A DNA stretch of 64,000 nt from Anaerolineae bacterium (GTDB taxonomy: Bacteria; Chloroflexota; Anaerolineae; Aggregatilineales; Aggregatilineaceae). Within the stretch, counting starts at the first letter, position 1; every line of letters begins with the position of its first letter. A model generated the notes under the pieces. That model was not told the DNA's origin, made no database searches, and was given only the letters and a program-made list of their open reading frames with translations. Where the stretch lies: contig JAFGHR010000113.1 in the NCBI GenBank assembly GCA_016930015.1, positions 1 through 64,000 of the forward strand. The letters run 5' to 3'. The position numbers and the translations under genes are program-made. Of the stretch, positions 8,825 to 17,219 are shown piece by piece.

Positions 8825-8965
8825 AGTATAGGCGGGCGACCTGACTTCCTGCCCAGGATTATGCACGTAGTGCTGCATAATTTGGCAGGTCACAGTTGCG
8901 GGACAGTGCCGGATTTTCACCAGCTTCGCCATTGTGCTCACATAACATAACTGAGCACCTATACT
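8825..8965 (-). promoter_or_regulatory. Cobalamin riboswitch controlling btuFCD
   Basis: The minus strand shows the conserved cobalamin-aptamer core. A GCxxGTGAAAATCCGGCxCTGTCCCGCxACTGTGA pattern lies at about 8931-8890, then a GGAAGTCAGGTCGCC B12 box follows (about 8850-8835). The closing helix P1 pairs AGTATAGG (8965-8958) with CCTATACT (8832-8825), 8 bp. A GTGCTC/GAGCAC arm (about 8956-8932) makes the next stem. The element lies between a sigma70-like promoter and the btuF gene. Cobalamin riboswitches normally turn expression off when adenosyl- or methylcobalamin is bound; the two downstream terminators suggest transcriptional control. Confidence 0.93.
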
Positions 8966-9001
8966 GCAATGGAAATATGTGATTGGTAAAAAGCTGAGTG
9001 C

Positions 9002-9030
9002 AGAGTAGCATAAAAACAGCGCGGTGTCAA
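9002..9030 (-). promoter_or_regulatory. Predicted promoter of the btu operon
   Basis: On the minus strand a consensus -35 TTGACA (9030-9025) is followed after 17 bases by TACTCT (9007-9002). Initiation near 8995 would place the transcript start about 30 bases before the riboswitch P1 helix, as expected. Confidence 0.5.
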
Positions 9031-9137
9031 TTTTTATGTCGATAGTTTTGCAGGGTGATTACATCAAAACACATCCGAACCCGTGTTTTCGACGGAGGAT
9101 ATTGTTTATTTGATGAGGAATTGACGAAAAGCTGGCG

Positions 9138-9167
9138 GTTACAGCGCTATGTGCATTAAAATATAAT
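9138..9167 (+). promoter_or_regulatory. Predicted promoter of the STAS/phosphatase/kinase operon
   Basis: A perfect -10 TATAAT (9162-9167) lies 18 bases after GTTACA (9138-9143), which matches four of six -35 positions. The surrounding sequence is AT-rich. The predicted start, near 9174, leaves a leader of about 80 bases before the ATG at 9256. Confidence 0.4.
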
Positions 9168-9255
9168 AGGCTAATGCTAAATATAGGATTGCCCCTATCG
9201 ATCTGGTTTGTATTGTGATGTCTAAAAATGGGTAATTCGAAGGGTAAAAAACGTT

Positions 9256-9594
9256 ATGGAAATGGATATTTCGCATCCTTCTGATTCCACGTTGGTGTTA
9301 AACATTCGGGGACGTTTTGATGCCTACATGGTCGACAAGGTGAAGTCAAGCTGGCAGTCGCGCCCAGATATCAAAAATATCGTGGTTGACTTATCGGAAA
9401 CTACATTCATTGACTCGATGGGATTGGCGACGCTGATCAGTGGTTTAAAAGAAGCACGCCGCCGTGGGGGTATCTTGCTTGTCGCAAACCCCGCCGAAAT
9501 GGTCCAGGTGATTTTGGGGCTGACCGCGATGGATCGTGCGTTGACCATAGTTCCCACTGTCGAAGAAGCTCTGTCTCAGGTGACTGATGTATGA
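9256..9594 (+). CDS. STAS-domain anti-anti-sigma factor (RsbV/SpoIIAA-like)
   Basis: Single STAS domain of 112 aa. The core DLSETTFIDSMGLATLISGL places the conserved phospho-acceptor serine at S54. In partner switching, the unphosphorylated form binds the anti-sigma kinase and frees the target. Phosphorylation by that kinase inactivates it and a PP2C phosphatase reactivates it. All three partners are encoded here in a row: this gene overlaps the phosphatase gene by four bases (ATGA), and the kinase gene follows. No sigma factor gene is adjacent, so the target may be elsewhere or may not be a sigma factor. An AAGGG site lies upstream of the ATG. Confidence 0.9.
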   Translation: MEMDISHPSDSTLVLNIRGRFDAYMVDKVKSSWQSRPDIKNIVVDLSETTFIDSMGLATLISGLKEARRRGGILLVANPAEMVQVILGLTAMDRALTIVPTVEEALSQVTDV

Positions 9595-10880
9595 CCCGGT
9601 CTGACTCACTTGCCGAATGCCAGGCCCGTATTCGGGAGCTTGAAGCCGAATTAGACGACATGACCGAATCGCTGGCTCAGGCCTGGGATCAGCTTGTGCC
9701 GTTTTTGCAGGAAACGCCACAGCAGGCCGAATCAACTCAGGACATTATCCCCGTCCTGGAGTCGATTATGACGGCTGTAGATGCCGAAATCGGGGCGGTG
9801 TATTTATATCCGCATAATGCTCGGCCTGCCGAATGGTATACGATCCCGTCCATGGCCGTGAATTTGGGCGTGATGCAACCGCATCTGGACGAGTTGGCAC
9901 ACGAATCCAGACTCCACCGGGGCCATCATATCCCGTCCTGGAACGGCACTCCTACACACTGGTTATTAACGTCTATTGTCGCAGGCGATCAGATCGCAGG
10001 TGCGATTGGTGTCGGATTGACGGAAGGGCGGCGCGAATTCAACGCGTATGATGTACGTACTCTGATGCGTATGACCGAACGTGCCGCCAGCCAGATCGTG
10101 GTAACGTCGTTGGCCGAAAGCCGGGCCCGCGAAGCGCAATTGGCCCATGAAATGCAAATCGCCGGATTGATCCAGCGCTCCATTCAACCGGCTGTTGGAC
10201 CGTCGATAGCGGGGTTAGACGTGGCCGCTGACTGGCAGCCGGCTGCTACGGTGGGGGGGGATGCGTGGGGATGGGTCATGCAACCGTCTGGACGCATGGC
10301 GTGTTTTGTACTTGATGTTGCAGGCAAAGGACTGCCTGCCGCGCTGGCGGCAGTATCCCTACATACGGCGATCATGATGACGTTACGGTTAGATCGCACA
10401 CCTGCCGAGACACTCGGATTGGTGAATGATATGTTTTATGATGCCTATACTGAAGCTGGTATTCTGGCTACGGCTACGCTGATCGCTATTGATCCAATGA
10501 CCGGCGAGATCGAACAGGCAAATTCAGGACACACGCCCACACTGTTTTGCCGGTCGGGGGTCTGGCACCAGTGGACGGCAACAGCTCCCCCGATTGGTGT
10601 ACTGCTAGAGACGGTGCCGGAGCCACAATATTCGGTTTTTCACCCGGATGATCTGATCGTGTGCTACAGCGACGGCCTTAGTGAAATCGAAACCGCGTCT
10701 GGTTTGTGGAATACTCAGGGCATATTGCAGGCCATTCCTCAGGGGATTTCTAATGCCAGGCAGTTGGTCAATACCATTTTGTCCGCTGCCGAAGAGCTGC
10801 GTGATGGTGCGCCGATTCATGATGATCAAACCATGCTGACAGTTCGTTTTACCGATAAACCCGGCGGTAGTGATGCGTAA
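9591..10880 (+). CDS. PP2C-type serine phosphatase with GAF domain (RsbU/SpoIIE-like)
   Basis: A 429-aa cytoplasmic phosphatase. An N-terminal coiled coil (about 5-35, rich in E, R, L) is followed by a GAF-like sensor domain (about 45-185, including DAEIGAVYLYPH and GAIGVGLTEG). A helical linker leads to the SpoIIE/PP2C catalytic domain (about 205-425). Metal-binding acidic residues are visible in TVGGDAWGW, CFVLDVAGKGLPAAL and CYSDGLSEIE. It should dephosphorylate the STAS protein encoded just upstream when the GAF domain detects its signal. The coding region overlaps the kinase gene by eight bases. The GAF ligand cannot be inferred. Confidence 0.9.
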   Translation: MTRSDSLAECQARIRELEAELDDMTESLAQAWDQLVPFLQETPQQAESTQDIIPVLESIMTAVDAEIGAVYLYPHNARPAEWYTIPSMAVNLGVMQPHLDELAHESRLHRGHHIPSWNGTPTHWLLTSIVAGDQIAGAIGVGLTEGRREFNAYDVRTLMRMTERAASQIVVTSLAESRAREAQLAHEMQIAGLIQRSIQPAVGPSIAGLDVAADWQPAATVGGDAWGWVMQPSGRMACFVLDVAGKGLPAALAAVSLHTAIMMTLRLDRTPAETLGLVNDMFYDAYTEAGILATATLIAIDPMTGEIEQANSGHTPTLFCRSGVWHQWTATAPPIGVLLETVPEPQYSVFHPDDLIVCYSDGLSEIETASGLWNTQGILQAIPQGISNARQLVNTILSAAEELRDGAPIHDDQTMLTVRFTDKPGGSDA

Positions 10881-11283
10881 AACACTGACAATTGCTGCAC
10901 GTTTTGAGGAGCTGGCAAAGATCACCCCTGTAATCGAATCTATGATCACAGCCGAGCTTTCTCAGGTGCGTGATCAAGTCGTATTGGCTGTACATGAATT
11001 GTGCGTCAATGTCGTTCAGCATGGGTATGCCGGTGTCGAAGGGTTGATTGCATTGGAAGCCGAACGTCAAGGGCGAACCCTGACCGTATCCATTACCGAC
11101 GGTGCGCCGAATGCGTATTCTCCGCCAGATGAGATCGTGCCGCCTGATCCGATGATGCTGCCCGAAAGTGGGTGGGGCATCTACATTTTGCACCAGGTGA
11201 TGGATCAGGTTCATTATCAACGGCTGCCGTCGGGCAACCAGTGGATTTTGGTGAAAGAAATCGGTGAGGAGTTGAATCGATGA
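10873..11283 (+). CDS. Anti-sigma-type serine kinase (RsbW/SpoIIAB-like HATPase)
   Basis: A 136-aa GHKL ATPase of the anti-sigma-factor kinase class. The N-box is VHELCVNVVQHGYAG (about 41-55, with E and N positioned for Mg-ATP), the G1 region is in SITDGAPNAYSPPDE, and the G2 region is ESGWGIYILHQVMDQVHY. It would phosphorylate the STAS protein and hold an unidentified partner inactive. The ATG at 10873 is preferred; a GTG three bases earlier in frame is possible. The gene overlaps the end of the phosphatase gene by eight bases, implying coupled translation. Confidence 0.88.
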   Translation: MRKTLTIAARFEELAKITPVIESMITAELSQVRDQVVLAVHELCVNVVQHGYAGVEGLIALEAERQGRTLTVSITDGAPNAYSPPDEIVPPDPMMLPESGWGIYILHQVMDQVHYQRLPSGNQWILVKEIGEELNR

Positions 11284-11395
11284 ATCCGCGAGTTAGCCAA
11301 TAAACAAAACAGCGAAAGTGATATGTTTGAGCTTACATGGTTTTTATGATGTTCTATCCAACTGTGCAGGAAACGCTATATGGCATTGGGGGCGA

Positions 11396-11761
11396 ATGAT
11401 GACGACCGTACTGGTAATTGATGACGAAAGCATTGTTCGTCGCCTGGTCAAACACGCGTTAAAGTCGCTTGAGATCGACGTGATAGAAGCTGAGAATGCG
11501 ACAACTGGCTTTGAGCTGCTCCAAACAACCGCTGTCGATCTCGTCCTCATCGACATTAACCTGCCTGATATCGACGGCTTCAGTATCATTGAAGAACTGC
11601 AAACGATCCCTCACATGCAAGGTGTTCCACTTATCACGTTCACCGCACGCAGTGAACCGGGTGATGAACGCCATGCTTTAGAGCTAGGCGCATCCGGCTT
11701 TCTCTACAAGCCGTTCCATACACAAGAACTTCGCGATCTGGTGACCCGGCTGCTTAGCTGA
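11396..11761 (+). CDS. Single-domain response regulator (CheY-like)
   Basis: Stand-alone receiver domain of 121 aa: acidic pocket VIDDES near residue 10, phospho-acceptor aspartate in LVLIDINLPDIDGF (about D53), T in LITFTAR and the conserved lysine in FLYKPF. The ATG at 11396 has a GGGGG stretch immediately upstream; an in-frame start at 11318 would add residues without receiver-family similarity. It lies about 110 bases after the kinase of the partner-switching module and converges with the hybrid histidine kinase that ends at 11770, a likely phosphodonor. It has no output domain, so it presumably acts by protein contact. Confidence 0.88.
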   Translation: MMTTVLVIDDESIVRRLVKHALKSLEIDVIEAENATTGFELLQTTAVDLVLIDINLPDIDGFSIIEELQTIPHMQGVPLITFTARSEPGDERHALELGASGFLYKPFHTQELRDLVTRLLS

Positions 11762-11769
11762 TCAATCAC

Positions 11770-14700
11770 TCACGACTCGTCAAATTTTAACCACTGTCTC
11801 ACCGTCGCGCGTAGTTCTTCCAGTACGAACGGTTTTGTGATGACACCATTCATGCCAGAATCGACATAGTGCCGCTGTTCGTTCGGTAAAACACTGGCTG
11901 TTAAGGCCACAATTGGGATATTACAAACAGGTTCAGGCAGGCTGCGGATGCGCCGGGTAGCCTCGATACCATCCATCACCGGCATCTGGATATCCATCAA
12001 AATCAAGCTGTAGTCACTGTCACTGTTTTTTAGCATCTCGAGCGCTTCCTGCCCGTTTTCAGCGATATCAATATGGACGCGGGTGTTTTGGAATATCCGT
12101 TTGAGCACGCGCTGATTTGCTGGCTTGTCTTCCACTACCAGGATACGGGCAAATGTTTCATCCGGTAGTACGGGGGGTGTATCAGGAGGGGTCAGACGAG
12201 TCTGGACAGCCTGTGTGTTCATCAGCAGATCGAGTAATTCCGATTGGCGGATGGGCCATTTGAGACACGTATCAAAAGAACACGGCTGCTCTGCCTCGGA
12301 TGATGTAGACTCATTATCCATGCGGATCAGCAGTGGCATAGGGTCTACGTGTGAAGGCAGGCTCGCTTCTAGACTGTCCCGGATGGTTTTTGGGTCGATA
12401 TCCCGCACAAAAATAGCATCAATTGGCCGTTTATCCTGTACGGCGTTTTTAAGAATTTCAGGAATATCTGCAAGCTGCATAGCTTCTACTACATGCGTTT
12501 TCCACAGGCGTAGTTGTTGTGCCAACAGGTAGCGTGCTGTGCTGTTGTTGTCCACAATCACGACGTAAAGGCATGACAACAGGGACATGGAATCGCTGGA
12601 TATGGATGGCGTGACAGCCGGCATTATCAGCGTAAACTCAAATGTAGTGCCTTTGTTCTCTGTGCTTTGAACGCTGATTGTCCCGCCCATTAACTCGACT
12701 AACTGCTTCGAAATAGCCAGGCCGAGGCCCGTTCCGCCGAATTTTCTGGTAGTGGAACCATCAGCCTGCACAAAACTCTCAAAAATGTAGTCGAGCCTGT
12801 CCGCTGGAATGCCAATACCCGTATCACTGACCGCAAACCGCAGGTGAGTCTGGTCATGTGCTGTACTCACCTGTCGAATGCTGAGCAGCACATGTCCTGC
12901 GGTCGTGAATTTAACGGCGTTGCTGGCCAGATTGAGCAGCACCTGGCGCAGCCGCGTTGAATCGCCGAGTACACGTTCGGGAACAGAGTTATCCACTGCG
13001 ATTTTGAGCGCCAGATTCTTTCTATCAGCCTGCGGCGCCAGGGTTGTTTTGACTTCGGTCATAATCCCACGCAAATCGAGCAGTTCGGCTTCGAGTGAAA
13101 CACGCCCGGCTTCTAGCTTGGAAAAGTCCAAAATATCATCAATAACACGCAGTAGACTCCGGGCGCTGTGATACGCATCCTCGGCAAAGCTGTGCTGCAC
13201 CTCACCTAACTCAGTTTCCAATAACAGCTCCAACATACCCAACACCCCCGTCATCGGTGTCCGAATTTCATGACTCATATTGGACACAAACTCGCTCTTG
13301 AGTTTGGCCGATAGAAGGGCGGCATCGCGTGCCTGAATCAGTTCTTCGCGGGCACGTTGGCGCTCCAGTGTACGAGCGTATGCCTCACATACCGCGCGCA
13401 GAATAGTAATGGTTTCCGGAAGCCATTTGCGAAACCGGCGGTTTTCATCCAGGCTGATAAACCCTTCCAGGCGCTCACCCACGTAAAATGGGAGTACGAG
13501 AATGGCTTTGATTCCCTGTGGTTCAAGAAAATTCTGGACATCTTCCGGCAATGCGCTGATATCTTCGCATGTTATGATGTTTTGTGAGGTCAGTAATGTA
13601 ATCCAGGATGGGAACAAGGTTTCAAACGCCAGACCCTGCAAATTGATCATCTGGGGCAGGATTCCTGGCGCGCACCATTCATGAGTGTTGTCAACTAACC
13701 GCTCGTTTTCCCGAAAACGGAACACATGAGCACGCGACACGTCAAGAAATGGACCGATCATGGCGAAGACATTGTTGATCGCGTCATTCACGTTTTCAGC
13801 CTGTAGAAGTTTGGCTTCAATTTGCCGGTATAGATGTTCTAATTCAAGTAAACGTTGTTGGCGATTTCGGGCGTGAACCATGTCTGTGATATCGTTTGCT
13901 ACAATGGTGAAGCCGATAAGCTCAATCCGGGGATCGATCAAGGGGGATACACGCGCCCTGAAGTAGTGTTCTTCGTGATCGACAAATACTTTGTACTCGA
14001 ACTGCTGAGTACGCAGCGTTGACGAGACATCGTTCATAGCCCGGCTGAGCGGGTGGGTGAGCGAGGGTGGGAGTACGTTAGAGTACGGCTTGCCGACCAG
14101 CAAATCAGGCGGGGTGAGCGGTGTGTCATGCGTGGTTAATGCCGCATTGTGATACACTAAAATTCGACCGCTAAGATCGACAGAAAAGATAAGGTTTTGC
14201 ATCGAAGCGATCAGGGAACGCATTTTTTCTTCACTGACTCGCAGGGCGGTGTTTGCCTGTTCGCGGTCTGTGACATCGACCGCCACGCCGATAACACCCA
14301 TGATTATGTCGTTGTTATCACGCAGCGGCGTCAACCATATCTCAAGCGTTTTACCGTGAATCTCCTCGATGACGTGGGCTTCTTCACCGCCGAGTGCTTT
14401 CCAAATGCTGCTGATGATCGGGGGTTTGTCCTGATACAGTTGAAATACTGACTGCCCGACAAGTTCATTTGGTGAAAACCCGACGGCTTCCAGCCCTTTG
14501 CCAACTGAGAGTTGGACGATTCCCGCATTATCCAGGACGAACAGAATAACCGGTGTGTTGGCGATGACCACGCGTAAACGTTCCTCACTGGCCTTCAGCG
14601 CTTCCTCAGTATGCTTTCGTTGGGTGATGTCCGTGCCATACACGTTGGCATATCCCGCGCCCGGAACTGGCACAAACGTGCAGGCGAGCACATGCTGTTT

Positions 14701-14928
14701 GGTCTGGCATTCATATTGCGCATGCTGGCTGCTTTGCAGCACCGTATTTACCAGGGAATGCCATTTCTCCTTCAGCACGGTGCTTTCATCCGGGTCAAGC
14801 GAGTCTAAAAAACGTGTGCCTGCCGGATTGCTGTACAACACATTCCCATCAGATGCAATCTGAAATACGGGATTCGGGTTTTCATCAGGAAACCGGGAAA
14901 AAAAACCAGGATTCTTGTGTGTTGTCAT
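11770..14928 (-). CDS. Hybrid sensor histidine kinase (3 PAS, GAF, HisKA, HATPase, 2 receivers)
   Basis: A 1052-aa kinase with no membrane segment, so probably cytoplasmic. Domains in order: PAS (about 12-105), PAS (115-225), PAS (235-355), GAF (370-525), HisKA with phospho-acceptor H553 in MSHEIRTPMTGVLGM, HATPase_c (650-770; N-box N670, G1 SDTGIGIPAD, G2 GGTGLGLAISKQ), a degenerate receiver (785-905, lacking a clear phospho-acceptor context) and a complete receiver (928-1045; D979 in LILMDIQMPVMDG, K1032). The start at 14928 is preferred because the 62 codons upstream in frame look non-coding and a GAGAG site lies just before this ATG. It may phosphorylate the convergent single-domain regulator (11396-11761). 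The PAS and GAF domains imply a cofactor or small-molecule signal that cannot be named. Confidence 0.9.
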   Translation of the reverse strand: MTTHKNPGFFSRFPDENPNPVFQIASDGNVLYSNPAGTRFLDSLDPDESTVLKEKWHSLVNTVLQSSQHAQYECQTKQHVLACTFVPVPGAGYANVYGTDITQRKHTEEALKASEERLRVVIANTPVILFVLDNAGIVQLSVGKGLEAVGFSPNELVGQSVFQLYQDKPPIISSIWKALGGEEAHVIEEIHGKTLEIWLTPLRDNNDIIMGVIGVAVDVTDREQANTALRVSEEKMRSLIASMQNLIFSVDLSGRILVYHNAALTTHDTPLTPPDLLVGKPYSNVLPPSLTHPLSRAMNDVSSTLRTQQFEYKVFVDHEEHYFRARVSPLIDPRIELIGFTIVANDITDMVHARNRQQRLLELEHLYRQIEAKLLQAENVNDAINNVFAMIGPFLDVSRAHVFRFRENERLVDNTHEWCAPGILPQMINLQGLAFETLFPSWITLLTSQNIITCEDISALPEDVQNFLEPQGIKAILVLPFYVGERLEGFISLDENRRFRKWLPETITILRAVCEAYARTLERQRAREELIQARDAALLSAKLKSEFVSNMSHEIRTPMTGVLGMLELLLETELGEVQHSFAEDAYHSARSLLRVIDDILDFSKLEAGRVSLEAELLDLRGIMTEVKTTLAPQADRKNLALKIAVDNSVPERVLGDSTRLRQVLLNLASNAVKFTTAGHVLLSIRQVSTAHDQTHLRFAVSDTGIGIPADRLDYIFESFVQADGSTTRKFGGTGLGLAISKQLVELMGGTISVQSTENKGTTFEFTLIMPAVTPSISSDSMSLLSCLYVVIVDNNSTARYLLAQQLRLWKTHVVEAMQLADIPEILKNAVQDKRPIDAIFVRDIDPKTIRDSLEASLPSHVDPMPLLIRMDNESTSSEAEQPCSFDTCLKWPIRQSELLDLLMNTQAVQTRLTPPDTPPVLPDETFARILVVEDKPANQRVLKRIFQNTRVHIDIAENGQEALEMLKNSDSDYSLILMDIQMPVMDGIEATRRIRSLPEPVCNIPIVALTASVLPNEQRHYVDSGMNGVITKPFVLEELRATVRQWLKFDES

Positions 14929-15156
14929 GGCACTCTCACCCACATGTGCAGGCAACCAAGGGGATCGGTTTTCGGCAACTCCGCATTTCCATTCCCAACC
15001 ACTTGAGCCAGTCGCTGGGACCCACGCACAATACAGGAATTTTCCTACTGAATGTTTTCGGATAATTGGCGTTGATTGCCAATACGAAACGGCCAACAGG
15101 CATCTTACTCTCAAAGAATCACGTATTGTTTGTGTACCGGGATTGATGTAGACCTG

Positions 15157-16995
15157 TCACGCTAATTCGACAGGCAACCCCTCCATGCGCATGATCTGTA
15201 ACGCGTTGGTCGATGGACACGGACCAGGACGAAGCCGGTAATCAAATGACATACGATCATCGACAATGGTTTCTGCGAAATGATAGTTGGTAATGTGTGA
15301 GATGCCGTCCGCCAGTTGAATAAGCTCCAGGTCGTGAGTGGATAACACCCCTGCGCCATTACGTCCTACAACGGTGCGCACATACGAACGGCTGCCTATC
15401 AGGCGTTCACGATTGTTGGTTCCCCGGAAAATCTCGTCGATCAGAAACAACACCGGCAGCGCATTTTCGGCTTCCAACGCAGACAGCAGCGCTTTGAGCC
15501 GTTTGACCTCGGCGTAAAAGTACGAAATGCCGTCGGTTACTGAATCGGTGACACGAATACACGTGAACAACCGGACCGGCGCCGTGATCAAGCTGGCCGC
15601 GTTGACGGGGCCACCGGCATAAGCCAGGCACAGGTTAACCCCGATGGTGCGCAGGAACGTGCTTTTCCCCGACATGTTCGACCCCGTGATCATGGCCAGA
15701 TCACCGCTGTGTGGCAGTGTAAAGTCATTACACACGCGTTTGCTATCAGGAATCAAAGGATGCCCAAGCCGGGATGCTTGCAGCAGCGGCTGCTGTGCGT
15801 CATCGTGGAAAACCGGGAAAACATAGTGTGGATTAAGATAACCCAGATTCGCCAACGAACTGAGCGCTTCAAGCTCAAACCAGATGTCGAGCCATTGAGG
15901 CAAAAGCTCACCAACAGCCGCTCGCTTTTTGTTTAGCGCGTGCATGACGTAAACGTCCCAGGGCATTACCGCGCTGATGAGAAGCCAGAAAATCGGGTTG
16001 CCGCGCAGGCTCGCCGCCGAGAGCAGCCGTGTGATTTGGGCCAGGTGAGCTGATGGGCGCTGCTGGCTGTCGTGAAATGGCGCGCACAAACGGGCAAGCT
16101 GTGGATTCTGGGTCTGCTGGAATGACTCGAGATGGCGGAAAACGGATTGGAGATCGTTTAGCGGGTCGGTGAGCGCCAGAGCCTTTTTGAACGGATCGCC
16201 CATTTCCTGCACAGTCCACAGGTATAACCCGAGGTACACAATAAATGTGCCATACCATAGGGGCGGGAGTGATACCAGCGCCGTGAGTCCAAACAAAACG
16301 ATGTTCGTCACCGCTAACAGGGTAAGCCAGCGGCTCACCGTGCTGAGCGCCATAGTCGGGGTTGTTTGTGACAGCCAGTCAAACACGGTGCGGCTGTCCC
16401 AGCGCTGCACCTGGCGCTTGCGGTCCACCGTGGCATATAAACGTAGTTTGTCGCGGAATGCCGTCAACGGGATCAGTTCACTAACGGCAGCTTGGCGTTT
16501 TTGTGTGTTAACCAGGTCAGGTTCGGTAGAAGTGAGCCAATCGCGGAGCCGAATACTGCTGTCACGCGACACGCTGTTATCGACCAGGCGGTGCATTGAC
16601 ATCTCGCCCACCAGGTCCAGGTCCGTCTCGATGGGATGCTCGCGGCGCGGCGTGGTGATAAACGCTGGCGGGAGGTTGTCCCAGTCCAATTGCATACGAG
16701 CAACATGTGTTTTTTTGATTTTCAGCCAAATCTGGTGCCGGGTTATGCTGTTTTTGATCCGCCGGTGGCCATAGGCTACCCCGACAAACGCAGCCATGCC
16801 CACAATACCACTGCCTGCCGCCAACCAGGTGCCAGCGGCGAGATGTCCGCCGATGGCAGCGATCACGGCGGCGACAAACACACCCAGCCGGGCCCATGAG
16901 TAACGATTACTCAGGTAATGCAGTGCAGCCAGATTGCGTTCAAGCCGTGTGATATACCGGAGCAGTAATTGCAGCCGGGTTTGTTTTTGATCCAC
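15157..16995 (-). CDS. Membrane-anchored MutS-like ATPase (MutS domain V, not mismatch repair MutS)
   Basis: A 612-aa protein with hydrophobic helices at about 36-78 (two) and 225-262 (two), followed by a MutS-type ABC ATPase domain (about 410-605). Walker A is GSNMSGKST (438-446), Walker B LFLIDEIF (516-523), and a switch histidine lies in LSTHDLELIQ (H554). It lacks the mismatch-recognition domain and the C-terminal Smr nuclease of MutS2. Proteins of this layout are annotated only as MutS-family DNA mismatch repair protein, and their role is unknown. The start is a GTG with GAGGAG seven bases upstream. The gene stands alone between the hybrid kinase and an Fe-S oxidoreductase gene. Confidence 0.85.
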   Translation of the reverse strand: MDQKQTRLQLLLRYITRLERNLAALHYLSNRYSWARLGVFVAAVIAAIGGHLAAGTWLAAGSGIVGMAAFVGVAYGHRRIKNSITRHQIWLKIKKTHVARMQLDWDNLPPAFITTPRREHPIETDLDLVGEMSMHRLVDNSVSRDSSIRLRDWLTSTEPDLVNTQKRQAAVSELIPLTAFRDKLRLYATVDRKRQVQRWDSRTVFDWLSQTTPTMALSTVSRWLTLLAVTNIVLFGLTALVSLPPLWYGTFIVYLGLYLWTVQEMGDPFKKALALTDPLNDLQSVFRHLESFQQTQNPQLARLCAPFHDSQQRPSAHLAQITRLLSAASLRGNPIFWLLISAVMPWDVYVMHALNKKRAAVGELLPQWLDIWFELEALSSLANLGYLNPHYVFPVFHDDAQQPLLQASRLGHPLIPDSKRVCNDFTLPHSGDLAMITGSNMSGKSTFLRTIGVNLCLAYAGGPVNAASLITAPVRLFTCIRVTDSVTDGISYFYAEVKRLKALLSALEAENALPVLFLIDEIFRGTNNRERLIGSRSYVRTVVGRNGAGVLSTHDLELIQLADGISHITNYHFAETIVDDRMSFDYRLRPGPCPSTNALQIMRMEGLPVELA

Positions 16996-17149
16996 CAGTT
17001 GCTCCTCATTGAGTCGGATGGCACAGGTACCTGGTTATGGTGTTCACTGTCACACGGGCAAGTATAAAGACGGAACCGATTACAGTCCAGGTGGAGCATA
17101 GATACCAACGCCTGAAACAGTGTGGCTGAACCAGCCGTCGCGCTCAGCG

Positions 17150-17178
17150 AAAAAGGGCAGCCGCTGCCGACTGCCCTT
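17150..17178 (-). terminator. Intrinsic terminator after the Fe-S oxidoreductase gene
   Basis: On the minus strand an 8-bp stem AAGGGCAG/CTGCCCTT (17178-17171 with 17160-17153) is followed by a short U run (17154-17150). It lies about 40 bases after the stop of the gene ending at 17220 and separates it from the MutS-like gene. Confidence 0.7.
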
Positions 17179-17219
17179 GATATAGTGCCAAAAATGCCGG
17201 GCAAACCAGGGGATGCCGG

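Noticed and set aside
14929-15114. 62-codon N-terminal extension of the hybrid kinase
   Set aside because: The translation has no domain character and the ATG at 14928 has its own GAGAG site, so the extension is probably not translated.
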